Made by a program: the position numbers and the translations under genes
Assembly (NCBI RefSeq): GCF_025141175.1
Contig: NZ_CP081155.1
Location: 3,191,001-3,255,000 of the forward strand
Length of the DNA: 64,000 nt
Direction of reading: 5' to 3'
Source of the DNA: Jannaschia sp. M317
Lineage (GTDB): Bacteria; Pseudomonadota; Alphaproteobacteria; Rhodobacterales; Rhodobacteraceae
Notes under the pieces: model-generated
The model's database searches: none
What the model saw: only the letters and a program-made list of their open reading frames with translations
Told to the model about the DNA's origin: nothing
Part shown: in pieces, positions 17,681 to 26,861 of the stretch
Layout: every line of letters starts with the position of its first letter
Numbering within the stretch: the first letter of the stretch is position 1

Positions 17681-18102
17681 GATGTGGCCTCTTTCGTGCC
17701 GTAGGCGGCGTCGATCATCACCGCCGAAAGGGTTCCGTAAGCGGTGAGCCAGGCCTGCTTCACGTCGTCGGTGAAGTCATCCTCCAGGCCCTGCGACAGC
17801 GCGTAGATCAGCGCCGCCCCAACCGGTTGATAGTGTTCGGCGCGCACCCCGTAGGCGACATGCTGGCGCGCCAGCTTTTGCGCGACGGGCACGATCGGCC
17901 CGAGGTCGCGCAAGCCGTTCACCACGACCGACAGCGTGGCCATCAACTTGGCCCCCTGCTCCGTCATGTCGCCCTTGAAGAGCGGCCGCACCTCGGGCGC
18001 GATGTCGAAAAGCCGGGCATAGAAAATCGCGGCGGCGGCGTCCTTGATGGGCGCAACCTTGGCGAAACTATCCTGTACGAGGGTGATCTGGTCGGGGGTC
18101 AT
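17677..18102 (-). CDS. single-domain globin (first of a tandem pair)
   Basis: 141 residues, Vitreoscilla-haemoglobin/FHb-type globin domain without a reductase domain. The proximal haem ligand is H81 (LARQHVAYGV) and the distal position is probably Q49 (DMTEQGAKLMATL). The FHb proximal-site acids align in AEHYQPVG. Such globins bind O2 and NO and can act as NO dioxygenases with a partner reductase. Fused to nirB by a four-base overlap, it may protect against NO made by nitrite reduction, or pass electrons with the NirB flavin domain. That is inference. Confidence 0.9.
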   Translation of the reverse strand: MTPDQITLVQDSFAKVAPIKDAAAAIFYARLFDIAPEVRPLFKGDMTEQGAKLMATLSVVVNGLRDLGPIVPVAQKLARQHVAYGVRAEHYQPVGAALIYALSQGLEDDFTDDVKQAWLTAYGTLSAVMIDAAYGTKEATS

Positions 18103-18130
18103 CGCTGCCCCCCGGTCCAGTTGTGGGCGA

Positions 18131-18562
18131 CTAGGCCGTGACGGTCCGCGTTTCGTCCATCATGACGGACGCCACATGGGACAGCAGCGTCGACCAGGCC
18201 GACAGTTCCGCGCCCGTGAACGCGCCCGAATCCCAGTCTTCCAGCGTGTCGAGCAGCAGCCGTGTGACGATCGGGTAGTGGTCCGCCTGCGCCCCAAAGG
18301 ACACGTGCCGCCGCGCGAGATCGCGCAACACGCCGTCCAGCTTGCGGGCGTCCATGGCCGAACTGACCAGCACCAGCAGCGTGTCCATCAACTTGCGTTC
18401 CTGGTCCGCCATGTCGCGCGGGAACAGGGATCGTACCTCTGGATGGGCGGCGAAGAGACGCAGGTAGAAGTCCTGCGCCACCCGTGTCGCGTGACGCGAC
18501 AGCGGCCCGAGCGTGCGCAGCAACACCTGCCCCTGTCCGTCGGTCAAAATCCTGTCCGCCAT
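18131..18562 (-). CDS. single-domain globin (second of a tandem pair)
   Basis: 143 residues, same fold as the next gene but only distantly similar. Proximal haem ligand H86 (LARRHVSFGA); distal Q54 (DMADQERKLMDTL). It keeps the hydrophobic FYLRLFAAHPEVRSLFPRD core. It lies 28 bases upstream of the first globin and 78 bases after the ABC ATPase gene, in the same direction. The pair looks like an old duplication whose copies have specialised. No reductase domain is attached. Confidence 0.88.
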   Translation of the reverse strand: MADRILTDGQGQVLLRTLGPLSRHATRVAQDFYLRLFAAHPEVRSLFPRDMADQERKLMDTLLVLVSSAMDARKLDGVLRDLARRHVSFGAQADHYPIVTRLLLDTLEDWDSGAFTGAELSAWSTLLSHVASVMMDETRTVTA

Positions 18563-18640
18563 CCCGTACCGCCGTCTTGGTCCACAGGCCCCCCCTAGCG
18601 GCAGAGGCTTTCGTATCCGTTAAGATCAATGCCATATCCG

Positions 18641-20338
18641 TCACTCCGCCGCGATTGCCGCGGGTTTCGGTTTTGGCTTTGCCCCGTGCTCGTATTCCTC
18701 AAGGAAATCGAGCACATCCTGCCGGTACTTGTAATAGTCAGGATGCTCCAGCAGGGCCTTGCGGGTGCGCGGGCGCGGCAGGTCGACATCGACGATCTTG
18801 CCGATGGTGGCCTGTGGTCCGTTGGTCATCATGACCACCCGGTCGGCCAGCAGGATCGCTTCGTCGACGTCGTGGGTCACGCAGATCGCGGTCACCTTGG
18901 TGCGTGACCAGACCTCCATCAGGACTTCCTGCAGTTCCCAGCGCGTCAGGCTGTCGAGCATCCCGAACGGTTCATCCAGCAGCAGCAGCTTGGGCGACAG
19001 GGCAAAGGCCCGCGCGATCCCGACCCGCTGTTTCATGCCGTTCGACAGGCTGGCCGCGCCCTTGTCCATGCTGTCGGCCAGGCCCACCCGTTCCAGGTAG
19101 TATTCGACGACATCCTGCCGTTCCGCCTGGGACGCGCGGGGATAGACCTTGTCGACACCGATCGCGACATTCTCCTTGGCGGTGAGCCAGGGGAACAGGT
19201 TCGGCGACTGGAACACGACGGCGCGTTCCGGGTCGGCGCCTTCGACGTGGCGCCCGTCCAGCTTGATCGCCCCCTTGGAAATCTCGTTGAGCCCGGCGGC
19301 CATGGTCAGAACCGTTGACTTGCCGCAGCCCGAATGCCCGATCAGAGAGATGAATTCGCCCCGATTGATCTTCAGGTCGAAGTCCTCGACCACGGTCAGC
19401 GGGCCCTTGGGCGTCGGATAGACCTTGTGCAGCTGGCTGAAGTCCAGGAACCGGTTCTCGATCAAGCCTTCCTGCGCCTCGGCGACGACGGCGGGCAGAT
19501 CGGTGGCAACGCCGTGGATCGGGGTCACATCCGGCAGTTGGCGCGTCTCTTCGACCTTGGCCGCGATACCTACATCCATCAGGTAATTGGTGACCTGGGC
19601 GCGCAGCGTCTTGAAGGTCTCGTTGTGGTTCATCTCCATCCGGTCGCGGGGACGCGGCAGGGTCACGCGGAATTCCTGGCCCAGGGTCCCGTCGGGGTTC
19701 AGCGCGATGATCCGGTCGGCCAGGATGATCGCCTCATCCACGTCATTGGTGATCAGAACGCAGGTCTTCTTGTCCGCGTCCCAGATCCCCTCGATCTCGT
19801 CGGCCAGGTTCGCCCGCGTCAACGCGTCCAGCGCGCTCAGCGGCTCATCCAGCAGCAGGACTTCGGGGTTCATGGCCAACGCGCGGGCCACGTTCACCCG
19901 CTGCCGCATCCCACCGGACAGTTCCGCCGGGCGGCGCGTGGCGGCGTGGCTCAGGCCCACCATGCCGACATAATGCGCGACCTTCTCGGCCCGCTCGGCC
20001 TTGGACAGGCCGGGGAACATCGTGTCCACCGCCAGCGCCACATTGCCGGACACCGTCAGCCAAGGCATCAGGGAATAGCTCTGAAAGATCACGCCCCGTT
20101 CCGGCCCCGGCCCTGTGATCGGGACACCCTTGAAGGTGACCGCACCGCTTGTGGGGCTTTCCAGCCCGGCCATCAGGTTGATCAGCGTCGTCTTGCCGGT
20201 GCCGGAAAACCCCAGCAGCACAAGGAATTCCCCCTCTTCCACGCTGAGGCTGATGTTGTTGAGTACGTCGACCTTTTGCGTGCCTTCGCCGAAGCTCTGG
20301 CTCACGTTGTCGAATTCAATCACGCCCATATCGCTCAC
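18641..20338 (-). CDS. nitrate ABC transporter, fused double ATPase (NrtC/NrtD-like)
   Basis: 565 residues carrying two complete ABC ATPase domains. Domain 1 has Walker A GFSGTGKTTL near residue 43, signature LSGGMRQRV and Walker B VLLLDEPLSALD. Domain 2 has GHSGCGKSTVL near 335, LSNGMKQRV and LLLLDEPFGMLD. Cyanobacterial NrtC instead fuses one ATPase to a solute-binding-like domain and uses a separate NrtD. A linker of about 30 residues joins the two halves here. It would drive nitrate import with the NrtB permease, whose gene stop overlaps its start (20335-20338). Confidence 0.93.
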   Translation of the reverse strand: MSDMGVIEFDNVSQSFGEGTQKVDVLNNISLSVEEGEFLVLLGFSGTGKTTLINLMAGLESPTSGAVTFKGVPITGPGPERGVIFQSYSLMPWLTVSGNVALAVDTMFPGLSKAERAEKVAHYVGMVGLSHAATRRPAELSGGMRQRVNVARALAMNPEVLLLDEPLSALDALTRANLADEIEGIWDADKKTCVLITNDVDEAIILADRIIALNPDGTLGQEFRVTLPRPRDRMEMNHNETFKTLRAQVTNYLMDVGIAAKVEETRQLPDVTPIHGVATDLPAVVAEAQEGLIENRFLDFSQLHKVYPTPKGPLTVVEDFDLKINRGEFISLIGHSGCGKSTVLTMAAGLNEISKGAIKLDGRHVEGADPERAVVFQSPNLFPWLTAKENVAIGVDKVYPRASQAERQDVVEYYLERVGLADSMDKGAASLSNGMKQRVGIARAFALSPKLLLLDEPFGMLDSLTRWELQEVLMEVWSRTKVTAICVTHDVDEAILLADRVVMMTNGPQATIGKIVDVDLPRPRTRKALLEHPDYYKYRQDVLDFLEEYEHGAKPKPKPAAIAAE

Positions 20339-21408
20339 CGGTTGTTCGAGAAGGTGAACATCGACTGGAGCGCGAACATCACCCGATCCAGCAGAAAGCC
20401 GATGATCCCGATGGTGAACACCGCCACCATGATCTTGGCCAGCGACTGCGACGATCCATTCTGGAACTCATCCCAGACGAATTTGCCCAGGCCCGGGTTC
20501 TGCGCCAACATTTCTGCCGCGATCAGAACCATCCAGCCCACGCCCAGCGAAAGCCGCAGCCCGGTAAAGATCAGCGGCAGGGCCGAGGGCAGCACCAGCT
20601 TGGTGATCTTGGTCCAGGTCCCCATCTTCAGCACACGGCTGACCGACACCAGGTCCTTGTCGATGGAGGCGACGCCCAGCGCCGTGTTGATCAACGTCGG
20701 CCACAGCGAACACAGCGTGACTGTGATGGCCGAGATCAGAAAGGACTTGGAAAACAATCCGTCGTTGGTGGCATAGACCGCCGAGACGATCATCGTCACG
20801 ATCGGCAACCAGGCCAGCGGCGACACCGGCTTGAAGATCTGTATGAGCGGGTTCAGCGCGGCATTGGCCGTCTTCGACAGACCCGCGGCAATACCCAGCG
20901 GAATGGCCACGACCGAGGCGATCAGGAAGCCAAAGAAGACGGTGACGATCGAAGTGCCAATCTGATCGTAATAGGTCGGCTTGCCGGTATAGGCGCGTTC
21001 TTTCACGCGTTCGGGCTGACCGTCGGCGATGAACTTGGCGTTGCGGGTGTCCTGACGCGCGTAAAACGCTTCTTCCTTCTCGCCTTCGCGGACCGCATCG
21101 GCGTGCAGGTTTCCGACCTGCTCCCAGACTTCGGCCGGACCGGGCACGGCACCCAACGAGGTTTGAACCTTGGGGGCCAGCGCCCCCCAGGCGATCAGAA
21201 ACAGCCCGATGGCCAGCAGCGGCACGCCCAGCAACTGCCAGATGTCCTTCAATTGCGCCTTCGGATTGTCACCGGCCAGCGCCTTCAGCACCGGGGTCAT
21301 CCACGCCAGGCCGAGGACCTGAAACCAACCGTCGGCCTTGTTGATGCGGGTGAAGAGGCGCGCGCGCCGCTCTTCGCGGGAGAGGGTATCGGGGTCGATC
21401 GCGGTCAT
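20335..21408 (-). CDS. nrtB: nitrate ABC transporter permease
   Basis: 357 residues. An N-terminal membrane segment (LLGVPLLAIGLFLIAWGALAP) precedes an unusually charged periplasmic-like insertion (EKEEAFYARQDTRNAKF), then the usual BPD_transp_1 core of about six segments with the EAA-type loop (VPLGIAAGLSKTANAALNP). Longer than the typical ~280-residue NrtB because of the N-terminal insertion, as seen in proteobacterial NrtB/NasE proteins. Lies 85 bases after the binding-protein gene. Confidence 0.92.
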   Translation of the reverse strand: MTAIDPDTLSREERRARLFTRINKADGWFQVLGLAWMTPVLKALAGDNPKAQLKDIWQLLGVPLLAIGLFLIAWGALAPKVQTSLGAVPGPAEVWEQVGNLHADAVREGEKEEAFYARQDTRNAKFIADGQPERVKERAYTGKPTYYDQIGTSIVTVFFGFLIASVVAIPLGIAAGLSKTANAALNPLIQIFKPVSPLAWLPIVTMIVSAVYATNDGLFSKSFLISAITVTLCSLWPTLINTALGVASIDKDLVSVSRVLKMGTWTKITKLVLPSALPLIFTGLRLSLGVGWMVLIAAEMLAQNPGLGKFVWDEFQNGSSQSLAKIMVAVFTIGIIGFLLDRVMFALQSMFTFSNNR

Positions 21409-21493
21409 AGGGGTCTCGCTACGGATAGAAGTTGCGGGAGGGTGGGCGGGGCGACGCTCCGTCAGGAGCGAGCGTCGCTCCGCCCGACAGGGA

Positions 21494-22864
21494 TCAGCCC
21501 TGGATCTCGGAGCCGACGACGATCTGCTGGCCCTTCAGGCCGATCGGCAGGCTGTCGAGATAGGCGTTCGGCGCCCGGCCGTCGTAGGCGATGCCGTCGA
21601 TGATGTCCTCGGACGGGGTCGGTGCCTTGAAGCCGTCGCTGTCCCAGGGGAAATCGGCCTCATCGGCCAGGCCTTCGTCGACCAGCAGGCGCGCGGCCTC
21701 CAGGTAGATGGCGGGCTTGTAGACTTCCTTGGCGGTCTCGATGAACCACTCGTCGGTCTGCGGCTCTGCGATCTGGCCCCAGCGGCGCATCTGGGTCAGG
21801 TACCAGATCGCGTCGGAATAGAAGGGATAGGTCGCGTTGTAGCGGAAGAAGACGTTGAAGTCGGGGATCTCGCGGACGTCGCCCTTCTCGAACTCGAAGG
21901 TGCCGGTCATGGAGTTGGCGATGACGTCGTAGTCGGCGCCGACGTATTCAGACCGCGACAGGATCTCGACCGCTTCTTCGCGGTTGGCGTTGTCGTTCTC
22001 GTCCAGCCACATCGCCGCGCGGATCAGCGCCTTGGTCACGGCCAGCGTGGTGTTCGGGTTTTCTTCGGCAAAGGCGGCGTTGATGCCAAAGACCTTCTCC
22101 GGGTTGTTCTTCCACAGCTGGTAGTCGGTGATGACCGGCACGCCGATGCCCTTGAACACGGCCTGCTGGTTCCACGGCTCGCCCACGCAGTAGCCAAAGA
22201 TCGTGCCGGCCTCCATCGTGGCGGGCATCTGCGGCGGGGGGGTCACCGACAGGAAGACGTCGGCCCCGATCTGGCCGGACACGTCGTCGGGCGAATAATA
22301 CCCCGGCTCCAACCCACCGGCGGCCAGCCAGTAGCGCAGCTCGTAGTTGTGGGTCGACACGGGGAAGACCATGCCCATGTTGAACGGAATGCCCTGATCC
22401 TTGTAATCCTCGACCACCGGGGCCAGGGCCGCGGCGCTGATCGGATGCTGGGGGCGACCGTCTTCCATGGTGGGGATGTTCGGCTTCATCTGTTCCCAGA
22501 TCTCGTTGGACACGGTGATGCCGTTGCCGTTCAGGTCCATCGAGAATGGCGTGATGATATGCGCCTCGGTGCCGTAGCCGATGGTTGCCGCCAGCGGCTG
22601 ACCGGCCAGCATGTGCGCGCCGTCCAGCTGCCCGCCGATGACGCCGTCCAGCAGGACCTTCCAGTTGGCCTGCGCCTCCAGGGTGACGAACAGGCCTTCG
22701 TCCTCGAAATAGCCCTGCTCATAGGCAACGGCCAGAGGGGCCATGTCGGTCAGCTTGATGAAGCCGAAGGTCAACTCGTCCTTTTCCAGCTCCAGGTAGG
22801 CCGAGGCCGGAAGCGTGAACAGGCAGGTGGAGGCCAGCGCAAGGGCCGTAAGTTTCGTCATCAT
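21494..22864 (-). CDS. nrtA: nitrate ABC transporter substrate-binding protein
   Basis: 456 residues from ATG 22864, preceded by AGAGGAT. Signal peptide [22 protein letters not shown], cleaved around ASA-YLE. CmpA/NrtA family periplasmic nitrate-binding protein: [21 protein letters not shown], the [16 protein letters not shown] loop and the [16 protein letters not shown] motif are conserved. First gene of the transport-and-reduction operon. Expression is probably set by the NasT-responsive leader terminator upstream. Confidence 0.95.
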   Translation of the reverse strand: MMTKLTALALASTCLFTLPASAYLELEKDELTFGFIKLTDMAPLAVAYEQGYFEDEGLFVTLEAQANWKVLLDGVIGGQLDGAHMLAGQPLAATIGYGTEAHIITPFSMDLNGNGITVSNEIWEQMKPNIPTMEDGRPQHPISAAALAPVVEDYKDQGIPFNMGMVFPVSTHNYELRYWLAAGGLEPGYYSPDDVSGQIGADVFLSVTPPPQMPATMEAGTIFGYCVGEPWNQQAVFKGIGVPVITDYQLWKNNPEKVFGINAAFAEENPNTTLAVTKALIRAAMWLDENDNANREEAVEILSRSEYVGADYDVIANSMTGTFEFEKGDVREIPDFNVFFRYNATYPFYSDAIWYLTQMRRWGQIAEPQTDEWFIETAKEVYKPAIYLEAARLLVDEGLADEADFPWDSDGFKAPTPSEDIIDGIAYDGRAPNAYLDSLPIGLKGQQIVVGSEIQG

Positions 22865-22903
22865 CAGATCCTCTGAGTGGGGCCGGAAGGAAAACCGGCA
22901 AAC

Positions 22904-22963
22904 AAAAAAAGCCGCGCGTTCTGATCCACGGGAGGGAGGGTCCGTGGTCTGAACGAGCGGCTT
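22904..22963 (-). terminator. leader terminator upstream of nrtA (antitermination target)
   Basis: On the minus strand, GCCGC (from 22957-22961) pairs with GCGGC (22911-22915), with an inner CCACGG/CCGTGG stem (22942-22947 with 22926-22931). The stem is followed directly by seven U (22904-22910). It sits 40 bases before the nrtA start, between nasTS and the structural genes, where a conditional attenuator is expected. Confidence 0.85.
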
Positions 22964-22981
22964 TGCTCTGGGTGAGTTGCA

Positions 22982-23024
22982 ACACCAGCGTCGGTGTCGG
23001 AAGTCTGTCGGGGCGTCTGTGCCC
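22982..23024 (-). promoter_or_regulatory. ANTAR-type RNA hairpins (NasT target)
   Basis: Two small stem-loops precede the leader terminator. Hairpin 1 (23011-23024) is GGGC-ACAGAC-GCCC, a six-base loop with A at position 1 and G at position 4, exactly the loop rule for ANTAR proteins. Hairpin 2 (22982-22997) is ACACC-GACGCT-GGTGT, also a hexaloop with G at position 4 but G instead of A at position 1. In NasS/NasT systems NasT is freed when NasS binds nitrate or nitrite, and binds such hairpins to stop the terminator forming. Confidence 0.75.
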
Positions 23025-23121
23025 TTGCGTTGATGGTGTGCGACCCGGCGCGGGACCTCAATGCGAAATGCCGCCACGCAGCATGAATTCGGGGCGCAGA
23101 CATGATCCGCCCAAATAATAA

Positions 23122-24273
23122 TCAGCTTTCGGGGGTCGGATCGAAGGTTTCGCCATCAAAGAAAGCATCCGGCCCCAGAATCATGTGCCCCTTGGTCGAG
23201 GCGACAGCCGTCGCGTGGCGCATCGCGCCCTCGATCTTTTCGGAAGCCCCCGGCAAATCCGCGCCCAGCGGTCCCAGCACCTCCCGGTAGAGGTCCGACC
23301 GGAACGAGGCCCGCGCCAAGGCTCGCGCCTCTGCGTCCGCACCCAGCCGCTCGGCGATCCAATTGGCCTGGGACCGCCAGGGAAAATTGGCGGTATGACG
23401 GTGGAACAGCTGGAACTGAGGCACCTCCACCGGCGAAGCCCCCTGCGCTGGCGTCAATCGGCCGGTGATCGCGGGGTCGATGGTCTGATCCGACAGGTCC
23501 AGATGTTCGCTGCGCGCCAGGATCTCGATCGCCAGCGGCTTGTTGCGGGGCGCATCCAGCCAACGACAAGCGTGGTAGACCGCGCGCATCAAGGCCCGCG
23601 TCGTCCCCGGCGCGGCCTGAATGCGGTCATGGCGCATGGCCAGCACCTTTTCCGGTGAAAAGGCCCAGATCGCCTGGCCCGGCAGCCACAGCTCTGCCAC
23701 GCCGCGAAGGACGGCGTCCGATCCCCAGGGTTCACCGACCCACAGGGCGTCCAGCTCGCCCCGCTCCATCGCGTCAGCCATCCGCCGGGGCGGCACGGTC
23801 ACGACCTCTATCGCCGCGCCCTGCAACGCGGGCGCGCGTTCCAGGAAATAATCCAGCAACAGCCGGTGCATGGAATAGGGAAACGGCACACCGATCCGCA
23901 CCCGTGCCTCGGGGGCCAGGGCAGAGGCCACCGCCGAGACGTCGCCAAAGACCGCGCCCCGGTCCCGCATCCGCGCAGCCAGCGCGCGGGAAACGCCGAA
24001 CACCGTCCCGTTCACCGCCAGCACCATCAGCGCATCAACCTGCGCCGACAGACCGCCCAGCCCCATCGACATGGCCACCGGCATCGGCGACAGCATCTGC
24101 GCCGCATCCAGATGGCCCAGCACCAACATGTCGCGCAGCGCCGACCAGGACGGTTGCGGCATCAACGACAGCGACAGGCCTTCCTCGGCGGCGAACCCAA
24201 GTTCCCGTGCGATGACCAGCGGTGCGCAATCCACGAGCGGCACATAGCCGATATTCAGCACCTGCCCGGTCAT
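23122..24273 (-). CDS. nasS: nitrate/nitrite sensor NasS
   Basis: 383 residues of the NrtA/CmpA family without a signal peptide (starts [22 protein letters not shown]), so cytoplasmic. It keeps the family landmarks [18 protein letters not shown] and [15 protein letters not shown]. NasS holds NasT inactive and releases it on binding nitrate or nitrite. Its ATG overlaps the nasT stop (24270-24273), as expected for a stoichiometric pair. Confidence 0.93.
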   Translation of the reverse strand: MTGQVLNIGYVPLVDCAPLVIARELGFAAEEGLSLSLMPQPSWSALRDMLVLGHLDAAQMLSPMPVAMSMGLGGLSAQVDALMVLAVNGTVFGVSRALAARMRDRGAVFGDVSAVASALAPEARVRIGVPFPYSMHRLLLDYFLERAPALQGAAIEVVTVPPRRMADAMERGELDALWVGEPWGSDAVLRGVAELWLPGQAIWAFSPEKVLAMRHDRIQAAPGTTRALMRAVYHACRWLDAPRNKPLAIEILARSEHLDLSDQTIDPAITGRLTPAQGASPVEVPQFQLFHRHTANFPWRSQANWIAERLGADAEARALARASFRSDLYREVLGPLGADLPGASEKIEGAMRHATAVASTKGHMILGPDAFFDGETFDPTPES

Positions 24274-24854
24274 GACAGCAGATCCGCCGCAGTCACCAGC
24301 GCCTGCGCCACGTCGATCACCTTGCGACCCTGATCCATCGCGGTCTTGCGCAGCAGGCCATAAGCCTCCTCCTCCGAACAGCCCCGCTGCCGCATCAGGA
24401 TACCCTTGGCGCGGTCGATGGTCTTGCGGTCGTGCAGCGCCCGCTTGGCGGCGTCCAGCTCCGACTGCATCTGTCTCATCAGCTGGAACCGGGCGATGGC
24501 CGTTTCCAGCACCGGCTTGATCCGGTTCATTTTCAGCCCGTCCACAACATAGGCGCTGACGCCTGCGTTCAGGGCGGCCCGCGTCAGCTCATCGTCGGTC
24601 TGGTCCACGAACATGGCGACGGCCCGCGCCTTGGGGTCCGAAACCAGGCTGAGATGTTCCAGCGTGTCGCGATCCGGGTTCGCCAGGTCGATCAGCACGA
24701 TATCCGGCGAGATCTGCTTGATCGCGCGTTCCAGACCGCCGGGATGGGCCAGGGCATGGACATCGGTCATCCCTGCTTCGCAGAGGGCGTCGATGATCTG
24801 GCGCGCCTTGTCGGCGTCGGCTTCCACCACAAGAATGCACAGGCTGTTTTGCAT
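24270..24854 (-). CDS. nasT: NasT, ANTAR-domain transcription antiterminator
   Basis: 194 residues. An N-terminal pseudo-receiver domain (LCILVVEADADKARQII, DIVLIDLANPD), a coiled helix (LMRQMQSELDAAKRALHDRK) and a C-terminal ANTAR RNA-binding domain with the signature AKGILMRQRGCSEEEAYGLLRK. It binds the leader hairpins found upstream of nrtA and promotes read-through. First gene of the nasTS pair; no sigma-54 site was found in the 112 bases upstream. Confidence 0.95.
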   Translation of the reverse strand: MQNSLCILVVEADADKARQIIDALCEAGMTDVHALAHPGGLERAIKQISPDIVLIDLANPDRDTLEHLSLVSDPKARAVAMFVDQTDDELTRAALNAGVSAYVVDGLKMNRIKPVLETAIARFQLMRQMQSELDAAKRALHDRKTIDRAKGILMRQRGCSEEEAYGLLRKTAMDQGRKVIDVAQALVTAADLLS

Positions 24855-24966
24855 GAGGCCTGCCTATCCCTCCGGTCGGGGCAGGCCAGATGCGGCGCGC
24901 ACGCACAGGCCCCGCTACGCGTCGGTGGTCAAACCGGCGGCAGAGCCGGTGGCATCTGCCGAATTA

Positions 24967-26232
24967 TTAAGCGCTCGCCGCATCCCGCCCAAAGGGGTCC
25001 GGCAAGGCAGGCAGCAGCTGTCCCGCGCAGGCACCAAATCCGATCCGCACGCCCTGACCCCAGGCATCGCCGCGCAGCACGACGGTATCGCCATCGTCCA
25101 GAAACGCCCTTTCTGCCCCGCAGGTCAGTTGGATCGGCGTCTTGCCGCCCCATGACAATTCCAGAAGGGATCCGCGCGCCCCCTGCCCCGGCCCCGAAAT
25201 CGTCCCCGACCCCAGCAGGTCCCCGACCCGCATCGGACAGCCGGAACTGGCATGATGCGCCAGTTGCTGTGCCGCCGCATAATACATCGTGTCGTAGTTG
25301 GTGCGGGCGATGACCGTCTCGGTGCCGCCCTGGGGCGTCAGACCAACCGTCAGGTCGATGTCATAGAGCAAGGGCGCGTCACTGGCCAAATGCGGCAGCA
25401 GCGGCACCTCGCGCGCGGGCAGCGGGCGGCGGAATGGGGCGAGCGCTGCGGCGGTCACGATCCAGGGACTGATCGTCGTCGCCGTGGCCTTGGATTGGAA
25501 CGGGCCGAGCGGCTGGTATTCCCAGGCCTGAATGTCCCGCGCCGACCAGTCGTTCAGCAGAACGTAGCCAAAGATATTCGCCTCTGCCTCCGCCACCGTC
25601 AGCGGACCATCCGAGGGCGTTCCGACGACGGCACCCAGCTCCAGCTCGATATCGAACCGCTGAGACGGCGCAAGGCGCGGGGCGGCGTCATCTGGCCCCT
25701 TCAGCTGTCCCCAGGGACGCCGGACCGGCGTGCCGGACACCACCACCGAAGACGCCCGTCCGTTGTAGCCGATGGGAATATGCAGCCAGTTTGGCGGCAG
25801 GGCGTTCTCGGCCCCCCGGAACATGGTGCCGACATTGGTGGCGTGATGCCGGCTGGCGTAGAAATCCGTGTATTCGGTGACATCGAACGGCAGGTGCAGC
25901 CGCGCATCGGTCAGTGGGATCAGATGGGGGGTCAGCTGCGCCTGCCTGTCGCTGCCTTCGGACAACAACTCGGTCAGGCGCGCGCGCAGGACCGCCCAGG
26001 CGGCGTGTCCGGACGCCATGTGCGCGTTCCAGCCCGGCGCGGCAAAGACACCCCTGGTGCCCAGCAGTCCCGCCGCCTCGGCCCCGCATAGATCCAGCGC
26101 CTGATCCCCGATCGCCACCGCGCAGCGCGGGGCCAAAGTGGCGGTGGAAACCACGCCGCATGGCAGGTTGTTGAGCGGAAATGGCGTCTCGGCGGAATTG
26201 GCCGAGACCACCCAGGAGCGAAGCAAGGTCAT
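24967..26232 (-). CDS. fah: fumarylacetoacetase
   Basis: 421 residues, final step of tyrosine/homogentisate breakdown: fumarylacetoacetate to fumarate and acetoacetate. The N-terminal SH3-like domain is followed by the FAH catalytic fold. Metal-binding acids lie in VTEYTDFYASRHHATNVG, FDIELELGAVVG and LLNDWSARDIQAWEYQPLG; the PFQSKATATTISPWIV segment is characteristic. Its start overlaps the maiA stop (26229-26232). Confidence 0.95.
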   Translation of the reverse strand: MTLLRSWVVSANSAETPFPLNNLPCGVVSTATLAPRCAVAIGDQALDLCGAEAAGLLGTRGVFAAPGWNAHMASGHAAWAVLRARLTELLSEGSDRQAQLTPHLIPLTDARLHLPFDVTEYTDFYASRHHATNVGTMFRGAENALPPNWLHIPIGYNGRASSVVVSGTPVRRPWGQLKGPDDAAPRLAPSQRFDIELELGAVVGTPSDGPLTVAEAEANIFGYVLLNDWSARDIQAWEYQPLGPFQSKATATTISPWIVTAAALAPFRRPLPAREVPLLPHLASDAPLLYDIDLTVGLTPQGGTETVIARTNYDTMYYAAAQQLAHHASSGCPMRVGDLLGSGTISGPGQGARGSLLELSWGGKTPIQLTCGAERAFLDDGDTVVLRGDAWGQGVRIGFGACAGQLLPALPDPFGRDAASA

Positions 26233-26861
26233 CGAGAAGCGTCTTTCTGGTTTTCCGGTCGGGCCGCGTCAAAGGCAGGCAGGGCAAGGCACCGCGCCTC
26301 GATCTCGGCCAGCCGGGCAAAGGGTGCCAGGTCCACGCCCCAGCGGTGCGCGTTGTAAAGCTGGGCGGTCAGGCAAATGTCCGCCAGATCGGGCGTGTCG
26401 CCAAAGCAGAACGGAGTATCGGGGTCGATCAGGGCCGCAAAGGCCGCGAGCCCCTCGGTCAGCCAGTGACGCACCCAAGGCAGGCCCGCGTCTTCGCCTG
26501 TCAAACTCTGAAGCCGTCGAAGCACCTTCAGGTTGTTCACCGGATGCACGTCGGTGGCCAAGACCATGGCCGCCGCAAGAACCCGTGCCCGACGCACAGC
26601 GTCATCCCGGGGCAACAGGGGCGGTTCCGGCACGATCTGATCCATATAGTCCAGGATCGCCATCGACTGCGTCAGCACGTCGCCCGCGTCGGTCACCAGG
26701 GTCGGCACGGCCTTGATCGGGTTCAGCGCCGCATAGGCATCCGACGCCTGCTGTCCGGCAAGCAGATCGACGGGCACCACCTCTGCGTCGATCCCTTTCA
26801 ACGCCAGCGCGATCCGCACCCGATAAGCGGTGGAGGAGCGCCAGTAGGAATAGAGCCTCAT
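26229..26861 (-). CDS. maiA: maleylacetoacetate isomerase
   Basis: 210 residues, zeta-class GST fold. The glutathione-site motif [15 protein letters not shown] (residues 9-23) matches the SSCSWRVRIAL signature of MaiA, and the C-terminal helical domain has [18 protein letters not shown]. It converts maleylacetoacetate to fumarylacetoacetate using glutathione. Middle gene of hmgA-maiA-fah, with four-base overlaps on both sides. Confidence 0.94.
   Translation of the reverse strand: MRLYSYWRSSTAYRVRIALALKGIDAEVVPVDLLAGQQASDAYAALNPIKAVPTLVTDAGDVLTQSMAILDYMDQIVPEPPLLPRDDAVRRARVLAAAMVLATDVHPVNNLKVLRRLQSLTGEDAGLPWVRHWLTEGLAAFAALIDPDTPFCFGDTPDLADICLTAQLYNAHRWGVDLAPFARLAEIEARCLALPAFDAARPENQKDASR

Noticed and set aside
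23041-23121. Possible sigma-54 promoter upstream of the nrtA leader (GTGGCGGCATTTCGC)
   Set aside because: The GG to GC spacing is nine bases instead of ten and the TTGC element is missing.
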